A DNA stretch of 64,000 nucleotides, taken from assembly GCF_015223355.1 (NCBI RefSeq), contig NZ_JADFFK010000010.1, forward strand, positions 1 through 64,000, given 5' to 3'. The notes under the pieces were generated by a model that ran no database searches, had not been told where the DNA came from, and was given only the letters and a program-made list of their open reading frames with translations. Position numbers and translations under genes: made by a program. Positions 16,539-25,717 of this stretch are shown here, piece by piece (position 1 is the stretch's first letter; every line of letters starts with the position of its first letter). This stretch comes from Salipiger mangrovisoli (lineage in GTDB: Bacteria; Pseudomonadota; Alphaproteobacteria; Rhodobacterales; Rhodobacteraceae).

Positions 16539-17195
16539 TCAGGGCTTGGACGGCGCGGAGTCCGCGGGGCCGGTGACGGCGCCGGACAGATCCGGCAGCG
16601 GCTCCGGATCGGGCAGCATCTCGTTCATCCGCGCGATGGCCATATCGGTGATGTCGATCGAGTTCGTGGACAGGAACACCGTCCGCTGATCGAGGATGAT
16701 ATCGGCCCCGGCGTCGCGCATCAGTTCGGCGAGGATCGGTTCGGCCTTCGAGATGAACTGCCGACGGCGCTCCTCGGACAGGTTGCCAAGCGTGCGCGCC
16801 TTGCTGTCCTGCGCGTCGCGCAGTTCCTGGACCTTGATGTCGAAAGCATCCGCCAGCTTGCGAAACGCCACCGGATCCATGGTCCGGCGCTTCTCGGTCA
16901 GGGATTTCTCCTCGGCCGTCAGCTCGGCTTCGATGCGCCGGTTCTCCGCGGCGATCTCGGTGCCGGTGGCGTCGAGCAGTTCCGAGACCTGCTTGCCAAA
17001 ATCGCTGTCGGCGTAGAGCCTGTCGATCTCGACCGTCAGGATGGGGCTCTGCACGATGCCGGGGCGGATCGCCTCCTGCGCCAGCGCGGGGCCTGTCCCC
17101 GCGCACAGCAGAAGGATGGCGGCGCGCAGCAGGCTGCGCGCCCTCCGCTCAGAAGGTGCTCGAGACCGAGAGGCTGAAGTTCTGCTCGTTGTCAT
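16539..17195 (-). CDS. skp: OmpH/Skp-family periplasmic chaperone
   Basis: A Skp-like chaperone that escorts unfolded outer membrane proteins to the BAM complex. About 218 residues: an Arg/Ser-rich n-region, a hydrophobic core AAILLLCAGTGPALAQ (signal cleavage near residue 40), then a charged region rich in Glu/Arg/Lys from about 65 to 160, expected to form the long coiled-coil arms, with ILTVEIDRLYADSDFG at its start. The start ATG 17195 lies 47 bases inside the bamA 3' end and has a GGAAG ribosome site. A non-ATG start nearer the bamA stop cannot be excluded, so the N-terminus is uncertain. Confidence 0.85.
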   Translation of the reverse strand: MTTSRTSASRSRAPSERRARSLLRAAILLLCAGTGPALAQEAIRPGIVQSPILTVEIDRLYADSDFGKQVSELLDATGTEIAAENRRIEAELTAEEKSLTEKRRTMDPVAFRKLADAFDIKVQELRDAQDSKARTLGNLSEERRRQFISKAEPILAELMRDAGADIILDQRTVFLSTNSIDITDMAIARMNEMLPDPEPLPDLSGAVTGPADSAPSKP

Positions 17196-19515
17196 GCTCT
17201 TCCTTCGACACCGGGGTCGAGAAGTTCAGCCGCAGCGGCCCCAGGACGGAATCCCAGAAGACCGAGAAGCCGACCGACGAACGCGCGGTGAAATCGCTGT
17301 AGAGGACCTCGTTGTCACCGGCCTTCGCGATGGTGTCGTCGGACAGGCCCCAGACCGAGCCGATGTCGTAGAAGACACCGCCGGTGATGCCGTATTCCTC
17401 GGGCAGGCCAAGCGGGAACTCCGCGTCGAAGCGCAGGGCGGCGTAGTAGTTGCCGCCGAGCGGGGAATCGATGTCCTCGTCGTCGTTGTACTCGCGCGGG
17501 CCGATCCCGGCGTATTCGAAGCCGCGCATGATGTTCTCGTTCATCATGTAGCGGTCGGTCACCCGGCTGTCACCGTCGAGGTAGTTGATCGCCCCCGCCT
17601 GGAAGGTCGCGCGCAGGGTGATTTCCTCGTTCCAGACCAGCGTTTGCGCGATGGCGCGCAGATCGGTCTGGATGAAGTTGTTGTCGCTGCCAAGACCGCC
17701 GAAGTCCTGACCGAACTCGAGCAGGTAACCCTTGTTCGGGTCGAGACCCTCGCGCCGGGTGTCATAGCTGAAGGTATAGCCCAGCATATGGTCGTTGCGC
17801 GCGTCTTCCTCGGCTTCCGAGATCACCACGTTGCCGACGACATCCTCGTCGTAATCGGTGATGTCGGTGTAGCGGTAGGTGTAACGCAGGCCAAGACGAC
17901 CATTGTCCGAGATCGGGAAGGTCAGGCTGGGCCGGAAGATGCCGGTGGCCGTGTCGTAATCGGCGCTGTCATACGACGTCTCGCGATAGCTCAGCGCCAG
18001 CCCGAACGCCACGTCGCGGCCCAGGAAGGCCGGTTCGACGAAATTGAACGTGTAGCTCTGGTTGGTCGACGCGGTGTTGATCCCGAACGACAGGCGCTGA
18101 CCGCGACCGAGGAAGTTCTGCTCGGCGAAGCTGATCGAGGCCCCAAGGCCATCGGTGGTCGAATAGGAACCGCCGAAGCCGATCGAGCCGGTGGGCTTCT
18201 CGGTCACGTTCACATCGACGATCACCTGCTGCGGGGTCGAGCCTTCGCGGGCATTGACCTCGGCGTCCGAGAAATAGCCAAGCGCGCGGATGCGCTCCGC
18301 GGTCTCGCGGATCTCGCGCGGGTTGAACGGGTCGCCCTCGGCGACGTTGAATTCGCGACGAATGACCTGGTCGAGCGTCGTCGTGTTGCCCTCGATGTCG
18401 ATGCGCTCGACGAAGATGCGCGGCCCGCGGGTCAGGTTGAAGGTCACGTCCAGAGTCTGCGCGCGGTCGTTGCGCGAGACCTGCGGATCGATGCGCACGA
18501 AGTTGAGGCCCTGCTTGGTCGCAAGGCGCTCAAGGCGGATGATTTCCTTGTCCACTTCGGCGGGCGAATAGGCCGCACCCGGCTTCAGGCTCAACGCGCT
18601 CCGGAAGGCGGCGAGGTCAACCTCGGGAAGCTCGCTCGCCACGCCGATACGGCCAAAGTCGAATTGCTGGCCCTCTTCGACGTTGAACGACAGGAAATAG
18701 CTGTCGCGCTCCTGCGAAAGCTCGGCATTCACGCCGGTAACGCGGAAATCCACATACCCGCGCGAGGCGTAGAAATCCTGAAGCAGCTGCCGGTCGAAGG
18801 CGATCCGATCCTCGATGTAGGTGTCGCTGCGGATCACGGCGCGCAGAAGTCCGGCCTGCTTCGTCTCGATGACGCGGCGCAGGCGGCTGTCAGAGAAGGC
18901 CTGGTTGCCGACGAAACCGATGCGCTCGACCTCGGTCACACCGCCTTCGAAGACTTCGAAGACAAGATCGACGCGGTTGTTCGAGCGGCGGATGAGCTTC
19001 GGCGTCACCTGCGCGGCGATACGGCCCTGTTGCAGGTAGGCGTCGGCGATCGCCTGAGCATCCTGCTCGGCCTGCCGCGGGCTGTACACGCGGCGCGACT
19101 TGGTCTTGACGATCGAGCCGAGGTCTTCGTCCTTCAGCCGGCGGTTGCCTTCAAAGGCGATCTGGTTGACGGTCGGGAACTCGGTGACCTCGATCACCAG
19201 AGTGTTGCCCTGCGGCGTGATCTCGACGCTCTCGAACAGACCGGACTCCACGATGCGCTGGTAGGCCGAGTTCAATTCCCCGGCGCTCACCGTTTCGCCG
19301 CGTGCGATCCCCGCATAACTCAGGATGGTGCCGGATTCGATCCGCTCGTTGCCCTCGATACGGACGTCGTTGAATGCGTAGGATTGCGCCTGCACCGCCT
19401 CTGGCAACGCCGTGAAGGCCACCGCTGCCGCAAGGGAAAGCGCGAGGGCCGAAACGCCTGCGCGATGCGCGTAAGATTTGCCGCGGGGCCTGCCCGACTT
19501 CTGCCCGATGCTCAT
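17149..19515 (-). CDS. bamA: Outer membrane protein assembly factor BamA
   Basis: BamA inserts beta-barrel proteins into the outer membrane. The 788-residue precursor has a signal peptide (about 1-43, ending VQAQ). Five POTRA repeats follow (YAFNDVRIEGNERIESGTIL, VNQIAFEGNRRLKDEDL, VERIGFVGNQAFSDSRL and further modules to about residue 420). The C-terminal 16-stranded barrel contains the conserved VRGF-like loop as NIMRGFEYAGIGPRE (about 664-678) and ends with Phe, the usual outer membrane signal. A perfect -35 TTGACA lies 54-59 bases upstream (19569-19574) with a weak TACTCA 17 bases on, so it may have its own promoter in addition to read-through from rseP. Confidence 0.97.
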   Translation of the reverse strand: MSIGQKSGRPRGKSYAHRAGVSALALSLAAAVAFTALPEAVQAQSYAFNDVRIEGNERIESGTILSYAGIARGETVSAGELNSAYQRIVESGLFESVEITPQGNTLVIEVTEFPTVNQIAFEGNRRLKDEDLGSIVKTKSRRVYSPRQAEQDAQAIADAYLQQGRIAAQVTPKLIRRSNNRVDLVFEVFEGGVTEVERIGFVGNQAFSDSRLRRVIETKQAGLLRAVIRSDTYIEDRIAFDRQLLQDFYASRGYVDFRVTGVNAELSQERDSYFLSFNVEEGQQFDFGRIGVASELPEVDLAAFRSALSLKPGAAYSPAEVDKEIIRLERLATKQGLNFVRIDPQVSRNDRAQTLDVTFNLTRGPRIFVERIDIEGNTTTLDQVIRREFNVAEGDPFNPREIRETAERIRALGYFSDAEVNAREGSTPQQVIVDVNVTEKPTGSIGFGGSYSTTDGLGASISFAEQNFLGRGQRLSFGINTASTNQSYTFNFVEPAFLGRDVAFGLALSYRETSYDSADYDTATGIFRPSLTFPISDNGRLGLRYTYRYTDITDYDEDVVGNVVISEAEEDARNDHMLGYTFSYDTRREGLDPNKGYLLEFGQDFGGLGSDNNFIQTDLRAIAQTLVWNEEITLRATFQAGAINYLDGDSRVTDRYMMNENIMRGFEYAGIGPREYNDDEDIDSPLGGNYYAALRFDAEFPLGLPEEYGITGGVFYDIGSVWGLSDDTIAKAGDNEVLYSDFTARSSVGFSVFWDSVLGPLRLNFSTPVSKEEHDNEQNFSLSVSSTF

Positions 19516-19596
19516 GCTCGCTGTCCACTCCGCCGTGTTTTTTTATTGTGAGTAGCGGGTGTAGGTCATCTTGTCAAAAGACGAAACTGCGACGGG

Positions 19597-19722
19597 TCAA
19601 AGAGTTCCCAGGAAGGCGCCAAAATACAACGCGGCGAAAATCACCACGGCGAAGAACAGCCGGTCCCAGTTGATCGTCAGAAGCAGCCCAAGGCCGCGAT
19701 AGCCGTCGTGAAAAGTCTGCAT
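19597..19722 (-). CDS. Small membrane protein of 41 residues between rseP and bamA
   Basis: A 42-codon frame too short for ordinary gene finding. It starts ATG 19722 after an excellent ribosome site (GGGGGCAGGG). The product begins MQTFHDGYRGLGLLLTINWD and continues with one hydrophobic helix, LFFAVVIFAALYFGAFLGTL, running to the C-terminus. This predicts a single-pass inner membrane peptide. It lies after the rseP terminator (19787-19824) and 82 bases before the bamA start, all on the same strand. I do not recognise a family. Coding use is GC-rich at third positions in most codons, consistent with a real gene. Confidence 0.65.
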   Translation of the reverse strand: MQTFHDGYRGLGLLLTINWDRLFFAVVIFAALYFGAFLGTL

Positions 19723-19786
19723 CCCTGCCCCCGCAAAAGCATGTGGTCCTGAACGCGGCTACACGGCCATCATGGCGGATTTAGGG

Positions 19787-19824
19787 CGAAAAAGGCCGGG
19801 CAGAAGATTTTCCCGCCCGGCCTT
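19787..19824 (-). terminator. Intrinsic terminator after rseP
   Basis: A perfect 10-bp stem AAGGCCGGGC/GCCCGGCCTT (19792-19801 with 19815-19824) with a 13-nt loop, followed on the leftward strand by a run of five Ts. It starts 26 bases past the rseP stop, so the upstream genes frr to rseP may end here and bamA onward may need its own promoter. Confidence 0.85.
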
Positions 19825-19849
19825 GTCCGATCTGTCGCCGTGGCGGCGA

Positions 19850-21196
19850 TCAGGGGCAGAAGAGGTCGTTGGTCAGCGCAAACACCATCATCCCGAGGAT
19901 CAGCACCAGCCCCGCGGACATCAGCGCGCGCAGCGCCCGTTCCGAGGGCGGCTTGCCGGTGACCGCCTCGTAGGCGAAGAACACGAGGTGCCCGCCATCG
20001 AGTACCGGCACCGGGAAGAGGTTCAACAGGCCCACGGCGGTCGACAGCACCGCGATGAAGGTCAGGAAGCTTTGCCCGCCCTGAGACGCCATCGCCCCCG
20101 AGGTCTCGGCGATGCCGATCGGACCGGACAGGTTGCACGACGAAATATTGCCCGCGATCATGTGCCACAGGCCCGAGAGCGATCCGGCGGCAATGCTGTA
20201 GGTGCGGCTCACCGCGCCTTTCATCGCATCAACGGGGCCAACGGTGGAGGTCGCCGGCTCGAAGAAGATGCCGCCGACGATGCCGATCCTGTACACCGCG
20301 TGGTAGCCGCCATCGGGCAGCGGCTCGTCGGTGCGTTTCGGGGTCATCGCCAGATCGAGGATCTCGCCGTCGCGCCACACCTCGAGGCCAAGCGTCGCCC
20401 CGTCCGAGCTTTCGACGCGCTGCTTGAGCTGGTCGAAGGCGAAGATCGGAACGCCGTCGATCGACATGATCACGTCGCCGGGCTCCATGCCGGCCTCGTT
20501 CGCGGCAGAGCGCGGCACGACCTGCGACACCAGCGGCGGATAGACATAGGGACCGGTCACGTCCTGGCGCGCGCCGCCGCGTTCCACGGTGTAGGTCAGC
20601 GAGTTCTGCAGCGGCAGCCCCTTCAGGAACGCCTCGAAGCCCTCGGCGTCGTCAAACGCGGGCGTCGCCGTTCCCTCGATCTCGAGCAGCACGTCGCCTT
20701 CCTGCAACTCCTGCACGCTGGGCATGGGGCGCAGATTGCCGACGGTCAGCGGCTCCGAGACCTGCCCCTGCACCATGAAGATGCCGGTGAACAGCAGGAT
20801 GGTGAGCGCGAAGTTGAACACCGGACCGGCGGCGACCGTGGCGGCACGGGCCCAGAGCGGCGCGCCGGTCATGGTCTTGCGGCGCTCCTCGGCGCTCATC
20901 GGGGCCAGCGCCTCGGCGTCCGAGGTGCCGCTGGCGGCATTGTCGTCGCCCTTGAACTTCACGTAGCCGCCAAACGGCAGCGCCGCGATCTGCCAGCGCG
21001 TGCCGCGCTTGTCGACGCGGCTGAACAGCACCGGCCCGAAGCCCAGCGAGAAGACATCGGCATGGATCCCGGACCACCGACCGACGATGTAATGGCCGTA
21101 TTCGTGGATCGCGACGATCACGGACAGCGCGACGACAAACGCAAGCAGCGTCCAGATGACGCTCCCGAACTGCGGGATCAGCTGGGTGACTTCCAA
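19850..21196 (-). CDS. rseP: RseP-type site-2 intramembrane zinc metalloprotease
   Basis: RseP/YaeL cleaves anti-sigma factors and leftover signal peptides within the inner membrane. The 448-residue protein has the zinc-binding HEYGH motif (31-35) in the first membrane helix, the downstream FGFGPV-like segment LGFGPVLFSR, a PDZ domain (about 215-300, SAANEAGMEPGDVIMSIDG), and the third metal ligand in LFPVPVLDGGH near residue 394. Four hydrophobic segments are visible. It sits between dxr (71 bases upstream) and a terminator, in the order usual for alphaproteobacteria. Confidence 0.96.
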   Translation of the reverse strand: MEVTQLIPQFGSVIWTLLAFVVALSVIVAIHEYGHYIVGRWSGIHADVFSLGFGPVLFSRVDKRGTRWQIAALPFGGYVKFKGDDNAASGTSDAEALAPMSAEERRKTMTGAPLWARAATVAAGPVFNFALTILLFTGIFMVQGQVSEPLTVGNLRPMPSVQELQEGDVLLEIEGTATPAFDDAEGFEAFLKGLPLQNSLTYTVERGGARQDVTGPYVYPPLVSQVVPRSAANEAGMEPGDVIMSIDGVPIFAFDQLKQRVESSDGATLGLEVWRDGEILDLAMTPKRTDEPLPDGGYHAVYRIGIVGGIFFEPATSTVGPVDAMKGAVSRTYSIAAGSLSGLWHMIAGNISSCNLSGPIGIAETSGAMASQGGQSFLTFIAVLSTAVGLLNLFPVPVLDGGHLVFFAYEAVTGKPPSERALRALMSAGLVLILGMMVFALTNDLFCP

Positions 21197-21267
21197 AGGC
21201 CCTGCCCTTTCAAATCGTTTCTTCTTGTCCCGCGGCGGGCCGTATCACCGGCGCACGGCGGCCGTCA

Positions 21268-22437
21268 TCAATGGTGTTGCAGCGTCAGCTCGCGCGCGGT
21301 CTCCCGTGCGAGATGGTCAGCCGCACGCACGTTATCAAGGGTGATCTCGCTGCTTGTGACGGCACTGTCCGCCGCGAGCCGCTCCAGCGTCTGCTCGACG
21401 ATCACCGCCATGTCCTGGAAGCCGATGCGCCTGGCGATGAAATCATCCAGCGCCTGCTCCTTGGCGGCGTTGAACACCGCGCCCGAAAGCCCGCCCGCCG
21501 CCATCACCTCGCGCGCGAGCCGCAGCGCAGGCCAGCGGGTCTCGCGGGCCGGGCGGAACGTGAGCTGCGAGAGCTTGACCAGGTCAAGCCGCTCGACCGG
21601 CAGCAGCCCGCGCTGTGGATGGTGCAGCGCGAAACCGATCGCATGGCGCATGTCGGGCGGTCCGAGATGCGCCATCAGCGCGCCATCGCAGAAGCCGACC
21701 AACGCGTGCATCATGCTCTCGGGGTGCACGACAACCTCGATCTTCTCGGGGTCTAGTCCAAAAAACTCTTTGGTTTCTATGACTTCCAAAGCCTTGTTGA
21801 ACATGGAGGCGGAGTCGATGGTGATCCGCTGCCCCATCGCCCAATTGGGGTGGGTCGCGGCCTGCTCGGGGGTCGCCTCGGCCAGTTTTTCGATGGGCCA
21901 GTCACGGAACGCCCCGCCTGAGGCGGTGATGATCACCCGTTCGACGCGGCTCATGTCCTCGCCGATCAGCGCCTGGAAGACCGCCGAATGCTCGCTGTCC
22001 ACCGGCAGCACCCGCCCGCCGTGGGCCTGCGCGGTGCGCAGCACCAGCGGACCGGCGCAGACCATGCTTTCCTTGTTCGCCAAAGCCAGCGTCGCGCCCT
22101 TTTCAAGCGCCCGCAGCCCCGGTGCGAGACCTGCCGCGCCGACGATGGCCGACATGACCCAATCGGCCGGGCGGCCTGCTGCCTCGATGATCGCCTCGGG
22201 ACCGGCCGCGGCCTCGACCGCGGAGCCGGCAAGCCGTGCACGCAGCTCCGGCAACAGCGCCGGCTCCGCGGTCACTGCAAGGTCTGCACCGAACTTTCGA
22301 GCGTCCTTCGCAAGTTGCGCGACGTTCTTGCCGCCCGTCAGGGCAACGACATGGTAGCTTTCGGGATCGCGCGAAATCAGGTCGAGCGTGCTCTGACCGA
22401 TCGAGCCGGTCGCGCCGAAGATGGAAATGCGTCTCAT
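21268..22437 (-). CDS. dxr: 1-deoxy-D-xylulose 5-phosphate reductoisomerase
   Basis: Dxr (IspC) converts DXP to MEP with NADPH, the committed step of the non-mevalonate isoprenoid pathway and the fosmidomycin target. The 389-residue protein has the NADPH loop GATGSIGQST (8-17), NKESMVCAG (about 121-129), the metal-binding PVDSEHSAVFQ (about 144-154) and the flap region VVHPESMMHALVGF. The start is ATG 22437; the open frame upstream overlaps cdsA and is not used. The isoprenoid made here feeds UppS, which lies two genes away. Confidence 0.97.
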   Translation of the reverse strand: MRRISIFGATGSIGQSTLDLISRDPESYHVVALTGGKNVAQLAKDARKFGADLAVTAEPALLPELRARLAGSAVEAAAGPEAIIEAAGRPADWVMSAIVGAAGLAPGLRALEKGATLALANKESMVCAGPLVLRTAQAHGGRVLPVDSEHSAVFQALIGEDMSRVERVIITASGGAFRDWPIEKLAEATPEQAATHPNWAMGQRITIDSASMFNKALEVIETKEFFGLDPEKIEVVVHPESMMHALVGFCDGALMAHLGPPDMRHAIGFALHHPQRGLLPVERLDLVKLSQLTFRPARETRWPALRLAREVMAAGGLSGAVFNAAKEQALDDFIARRIGFQDMAVIVEQTLERLAADSAVTSSEITLDNVRAADHLARETARELTLQHH

Positions 22438-22447
22438 TGGACCGGTC

Positions 22448-23239
22448 TCACTCCACGCCGGGCGGGAAGTCGACGATCTGCCCGGCGATAAGCAGGAAGA
22501 GCGCGGCCCCCAGCATGCCGTCGAAGCGGTCGAGCAGGCCGCCGTGGCCGGGCAGCAGGTTCGAGCTGTCCTTGACCCCGGCGCGGCGCTTGACCGAGCT
22601 TTCAGCGATGTCACCGATCTGGCTGGCCATGGAAATCGCGATCGAGACCCCCACCAGCCCGAAGCCCGCCTCGCGCGAGTAGATGGCAAAGAGAGCGCCG
22701 ACGATGCCCGCGCCGATCCAGCCGGCGGTGGCGCCGGACCATGTCTTCTTGGGGCTGACGCGCGGCCAGAGCTTCGGCCCGCCGATGGCGCGACCGGCGA
22801 AATAGCCGGCGACGTCGGTCACCACGACCACGGTCACCATCCAGAGCATCCAGGTCAGCCCGAAATCCGAGCGCAGCGACATGATGCCGTAGCCGGCGAG
22901 CATGATCATCGCGGTGAAGACCGAATAGGTGACCCCGCCGCGCTCCATCTGGCCGAACCCGGCCATCGACGGCAGCAGCAGCAGCGGCAGCGCGAAGGCC
23001 GGCGGCAGGTAGACCGAGGCCAGCGCGCAGACCCCGGCGACGACGGCAAGCAGCCTCGCCGACTTGCGCCGGTTGGTGTCCACCATGTTGACCAGTTCCC
23101 AGACCATGCCGCCGCAGGCCAGCGAGATGGCGATCCGCCACCAGATGCCGCCCAGCCAGACGCAGATCAGTGCGACGACGATCAGAACCGCCGCCGACGC
23201 CATGCGCGGGCCAAGGTCGCTCCAGCGTGCCGAGGTCAT
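22448..23239 (-). CDS. cdsA: Phosphatidate cytidylyltransferase
   Basis: CdsA makes CDP-diacylglycerol from CTP and phosphatidic acid in the inner membrane. The 263-residue polytopic protein has about seven hydrophobic helices and the family's C-terminal signature, here VSPKKTWSGATAGW (about 159-172) and the SVKRRAGVKDSSNLLPGHGGLLDRFD run (about 212-237), with metal-binding aspartates. Its ATG overlaps the uppS stop (ATGA). It ends 10 bases before the dxr start. Confidence 0.96.
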   Translation of the reverse strand: MTSARWSDLGPRMASAAVLIVVALICVWLGGIWWRIAISLACGGMVWELVNMVDTNRRKSARLLAVVAGVCALASVYLPPAFALPLLLLPSMAGFGQMERGGVTYSVFTAMIMLAGYGIMSLRSDFGLTWMLWMVTVVVVTDVAGYFAGRAIGGPKLWPRVSPKKTWSGATAGWIGAGIVGALFAIYSREAGFGLVGVSIAISMASQIGDIAESSVKRRAGVKDSSNLLPGHGGLLDRFDGMLGAALFLLIAGQIVDFPPGVE

Positions 23240-23961
23240 GCCTTCACACCGCCGTAGCGCCGTTCGCGCAGCCCGTAGCTGCCGATCAGGGACGAGAATT
23301 CCGCGGCCGAGAAATCCGGCCAGAGCGTGTCGACGAACTCGTATTCCGCATAGGCGGACTGCCACAGCAGGAAGTTCGAGATGCGCGCCTCGCCCGAGGT
23401 GCGGATCACCAGATCCGGATCGGGCAGCACGCAGGTATCAAGATATTTCGGCAAGGTCTCTTCGTTGACATCTTCGGGACTGAGCTTGCCCGCCGCGACA
23501 TCCTGCGCCAGCCGTTGCGTCGCGCGGGCGACCTCGTCGCGGCCGCCGTAGTTGATGGCGATGGTCAGGTTCACCCCGGTGCAGCCCGAGGTCATCACCT
23601 CAAGCTCGTCCATCAGGGTGATCAGCTTGCGGTCGAGCTTCACCCGGTCACCAATGAAGCGCACCCGCACGTTCTCGGCGAAAAGCGCGCGTGCTTCCTT
23701 CTGGATGTAGCGGCGGAACAGGCTCATCAGCCCCGCCACCTCGGTCTGGGTGCGCTTCCAGTTCTCGGTCGAGAAGGCGAAGATCGTCAGGTATTTCACC
23801 CCGGCATCGGGGCAGGCCTCGACGATCTCGCGAACCCGCTTGGCGCCCGCGTGATGGCCGAAAAGCCGAGGGCGGCCCCTCTGGGTCGCCCAACGGCCAT
23901 TGCCGTCCATGATGATGGCCACGTGGCGCGGGCCTCTGCCGTCTCGGATCGGTTTGGGCAT
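23236..23961 (-). CDS. uppS: Undecaprenyl diphosphate synthase
   Basis: This cis-prenyltransferase extends farnesyl diphosphate to the C55 lipid carrier for peptidoglycan and polysaccharide export. The 241-residue protein starts after a short basic tail with HVAIIMDGNGRWA (13-25), the catalytic-Asp signature. It also has FAFSTENWKRT (about 61-71), INYGGRDE (about 135-142) and RTSGEARISNFLLWQSAYAE (about 181-200). It is coupled to cdsA by a four-base overlap and follows frr by 28 bases. Confidence 0.97.
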   Translation of the reverse strand: MPKPIRDGRGPRHVAIIMDGNGRWATQRGRPRLFGHHAGAKRVREIVEACPDAGVKYLTIFAFSTENWKRTQTEVAGLMSLFRRYIQKEARALFAENVRVRFIGDRVKLDRKLITLMDELEVMTSGCTGVNLTIAINYGGRDEVARATQRLAQDVAAGKLSPEDVNEETLPKYLDTCVLPDPDLVIRTSGEARISNFLLWQSAYAEYEFVDTLWPDFSAAEFSSLIGSYGLRERRYGGVKA

Positions 23962-23989
23962 CGGCCCTCCTCGCTTGGGCGTTTCCGCC

Positions 23990-24553
23990 TCAGACCTGCA
24001 TGATCTCTTCCTGCTTGGTCTCCAGCGCGGCGTCGACCTTCTTAATGTAGCTGTCGGTCATGTCCTGCACCTCGGATTCCCAGAGCTTCTGGTCGTCCTC
24101 GGACATGCCGTCGGCCTTGGCCTTCTTGATCTGGTCCATGCCGTCGCGACGCACGTTGCGGATTGCGACACGGGCGTGCTCGGCATATTGGCCCGCGACC
24201 TTGGTGAGATCGCGGCGGCGCTCCTCGTTCAGCTCGGGGATCGGCAGCATGATGATCGTGCCGTTGAGCTGCGGGTTGATGCCAAGACCGCTCTCGCGGA
24301 TCGCCTTTTCCACCTTGCCGACCAGGCCCTTGTCCCAGACGTTGATGGTGACCATGCGCGGCTCGGGCACGTTGACCGTGCCGACCTGGTTGATCGGGGT
24401 CATCGAGCCATAGGCGTCGACCTGCACGGGCTCCAGCATCGAGGCAGAGGCGCGGCCGGTGCGCAGCGAGGCGAATTCCGTGCGCAGGTTGGACATGGCA
24501 CCATCCATGCGGCGTTGCAGGTCGGCGGTGTCGAGTTCGAATTCTTCAGACAT
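23990..24553 (-). CDS. frr: Ribosome recycling factor
   Basis: RRF splits post-termination ribosomes together with EF-G. The 187-residue protein shows the whole two-domain family: [21 protein letters not shown] (about 15-35), the beta-domain [17 protein letters not shown], a [26 protein letters not shown] hinge region, and a C-terminal helix with [16 protein letters not shown]. In alphaproteobacteria frr usually follows pyrH; here pyrH is not in the adjacent 100 bases and sufE lies upstream, so the local order has been broken on that side. Confidence 0.97.
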   Translation of the reverse strand: MSEEFELDTADLQRRMDGAMSNLRTEFASLRTGRASASMLEPVQVDAYGSMTPINQVGTVNVPEPRMVTINVWDKGLVGKVEKAIRESGLGINPQLNGTIIMLPIPELNEERRRDLTKVAGQYAEHARVAIRNVRRDGMDQIKKAKADGMSEDDQKLWESEVQDMTDSYIKKVDAALETKQEEIMQV

Positions 24554-24654
24554 GTTGGTTCTGCCCGTTCAAGTCATTCCGGTTAAAAGGCGTTCTAAGC
24601 CAGAGGCGGGCGGATGTATAGCGCTTTGCAGCCCGCCCGGACCGGCGAGCCGCC

Positions 24655-25065
24655 TCATGCCGCCGCGGCAGCCTGCTGCTGGATCCGCTCCACCATGGCG
24701 CGCAAGCCATTGGAGCGCTGCGCGGAAAGATGCTCGTTGAGCCCGAGCCGCGCCAGCTCGGCGCGGGCATCGATGCGGGCGACCTCGGCCGGCGTCAGCC
24801 CGTCGTAGAGCCGGTGCAGCACGGCGATCAGCCCGCGCACGATCATCGCGTCGCTCTCGCCCTCGAAATGCAGCCTGCCGCCGTCCCAGGTCAGGTGCAG
24901 CCAGACCTGGCTGGCACAGCCCTCGACCTTCGTGGCGGGCACCTTCAACGCCTCGGGCAGCGGCGCCATCGCCTTGCCGAGCTCGATCACCGTGCGGTAG
25001 CGGTCTTCCCAATCCTCGAGGAATTCGAAATCCTCGACCAGTTCCTCGAAACCTTCCTGTGCCAT
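24655..25065 (-). CDS. sufE: SufE family Fe-S cluster assembly sulphur acceptor
   Basis: SufE takes persulphide sulphur from the SufS cysteine desulphurase and passes it to the SufBCD scaffold. The 136-residue protein has the acidic start FEELVEDFEFLEDWEDRYR and the sulphur-accepting cysteine in KVEGCASQVWL (Cys near residue 51). A GL-HEHL-like C-terminal NEHLSAQRSNGL segment follows. ATG 25065 has a CAGGAG ribosome site; the longer frame is not family-like. No other suf genes are in the window, so it stands apart from its partners. Confidence 0.93.
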   Translation of the reverse strand: MAQEGFEELVEDFEFLEDWEDRYRTVIELGKAMAPLPEALKVPATKVEGCASQVWLHLTWDGGRLHFEGESDAMIVRGLIAVLHRLYDGLTPAEVARIDARAELARLGLNEHLSAQRSNGLRAMVERIQQQAAAAA

Positions 25066-25239
25066 CTGTGCTCCTGCTTGCCGCGCCGCGCCGCACGGCG
25101 GCTGGCGCCGGGCGCGGGTGTGATCGGTCCCGAGAAGTAGGAGGCCGCGCCGCAAAGGTCCAGCCCTGGCAATGCATGCTTTTCAATACGGGTGCGATAG
25201 GCTAACCCGTGACCACCACAGGCAGAGGCATATCGCATC

Positions 25240-25710
25240 ATGTTCAAACCCGTATCGGCCCTCATGATCTCGGCGCTCGTGCTCGGCGGCTGCGTCGGCC
25301 AGGACGAGACTGCGCCGGTCAGCAGCGAAACCGGCGCGAACAATCCGCTGATCCCGGAACGCTCGGCGGTAAGCTTCTTTGCCAAGAAGGAAGAGGTCTA
25401 TCTTGGCCAGCCGGTCGGGATGATCACCGAGTTGCTGCTCGAGCGTCGTCCGGGCGGGTTCATCGTGCGAGTGAGCGGGGTTGCCGATTTCGCCGGACCT
25501 TTCGATGTTCAGCTGGTGCCGGTCGCCGGGTCCGAAGACACCGGCACGCTTGCCTTCCGGCTGCTGGCGCTTCAGGTGCCGGGACCGGTCCCCGCCGGAG
25601 CGGCCGCACGCACCGTCACCGCGGCGAAATGGATGACGGACAAGGAACTGGCCCCCTACCGTGCGCTGCGGGTCGAGGGCCTGCGCAATTCGCAAAGCGT
25701 CAGCCGTTGA
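25240..25710 (+). CDS. Hypothetical lipoprotein
   Basis: A 156-residue predicted lipoprotein: basic start, hydrophobic core SALMISALVLGGC with lipobox LGGC and lipidated Cys18, then a beta-rich soluble region with KKEEVYLGQPVGMITELLLERRPGG near residues 48-72. I do not recognise a family or any catalytic motif. It diverges from sufE and is followed seven bases after its stop by a double palindrome that may end or stabilise its mRNA. Alternative start: none better than ATG 25240. Confidence 0.75.
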   Translation: MFKPVSALMISALVLGGCVGQDETAPVSSETGANNPLIPERSAVSFFAKKEEVYLGQPVGMITELLLERRPGGFIVRVSGVADFAGPFDVQLVPVAGSEDTGTLAFRLLALQVPGPVPAGAAARTVTAAKWMTDKELAPYRALRVEGLRNSQSVSR

Positions 25711-25717
25711 TCCGGGC

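Noticed and set aside
22438-22689. N-terminal extension of dxr to 22689
   Set aside because: It overlaps cdsA in another frame and is Arg/Ser-rich; the true protein starts with MRRISIFGATGSIG at 22437.
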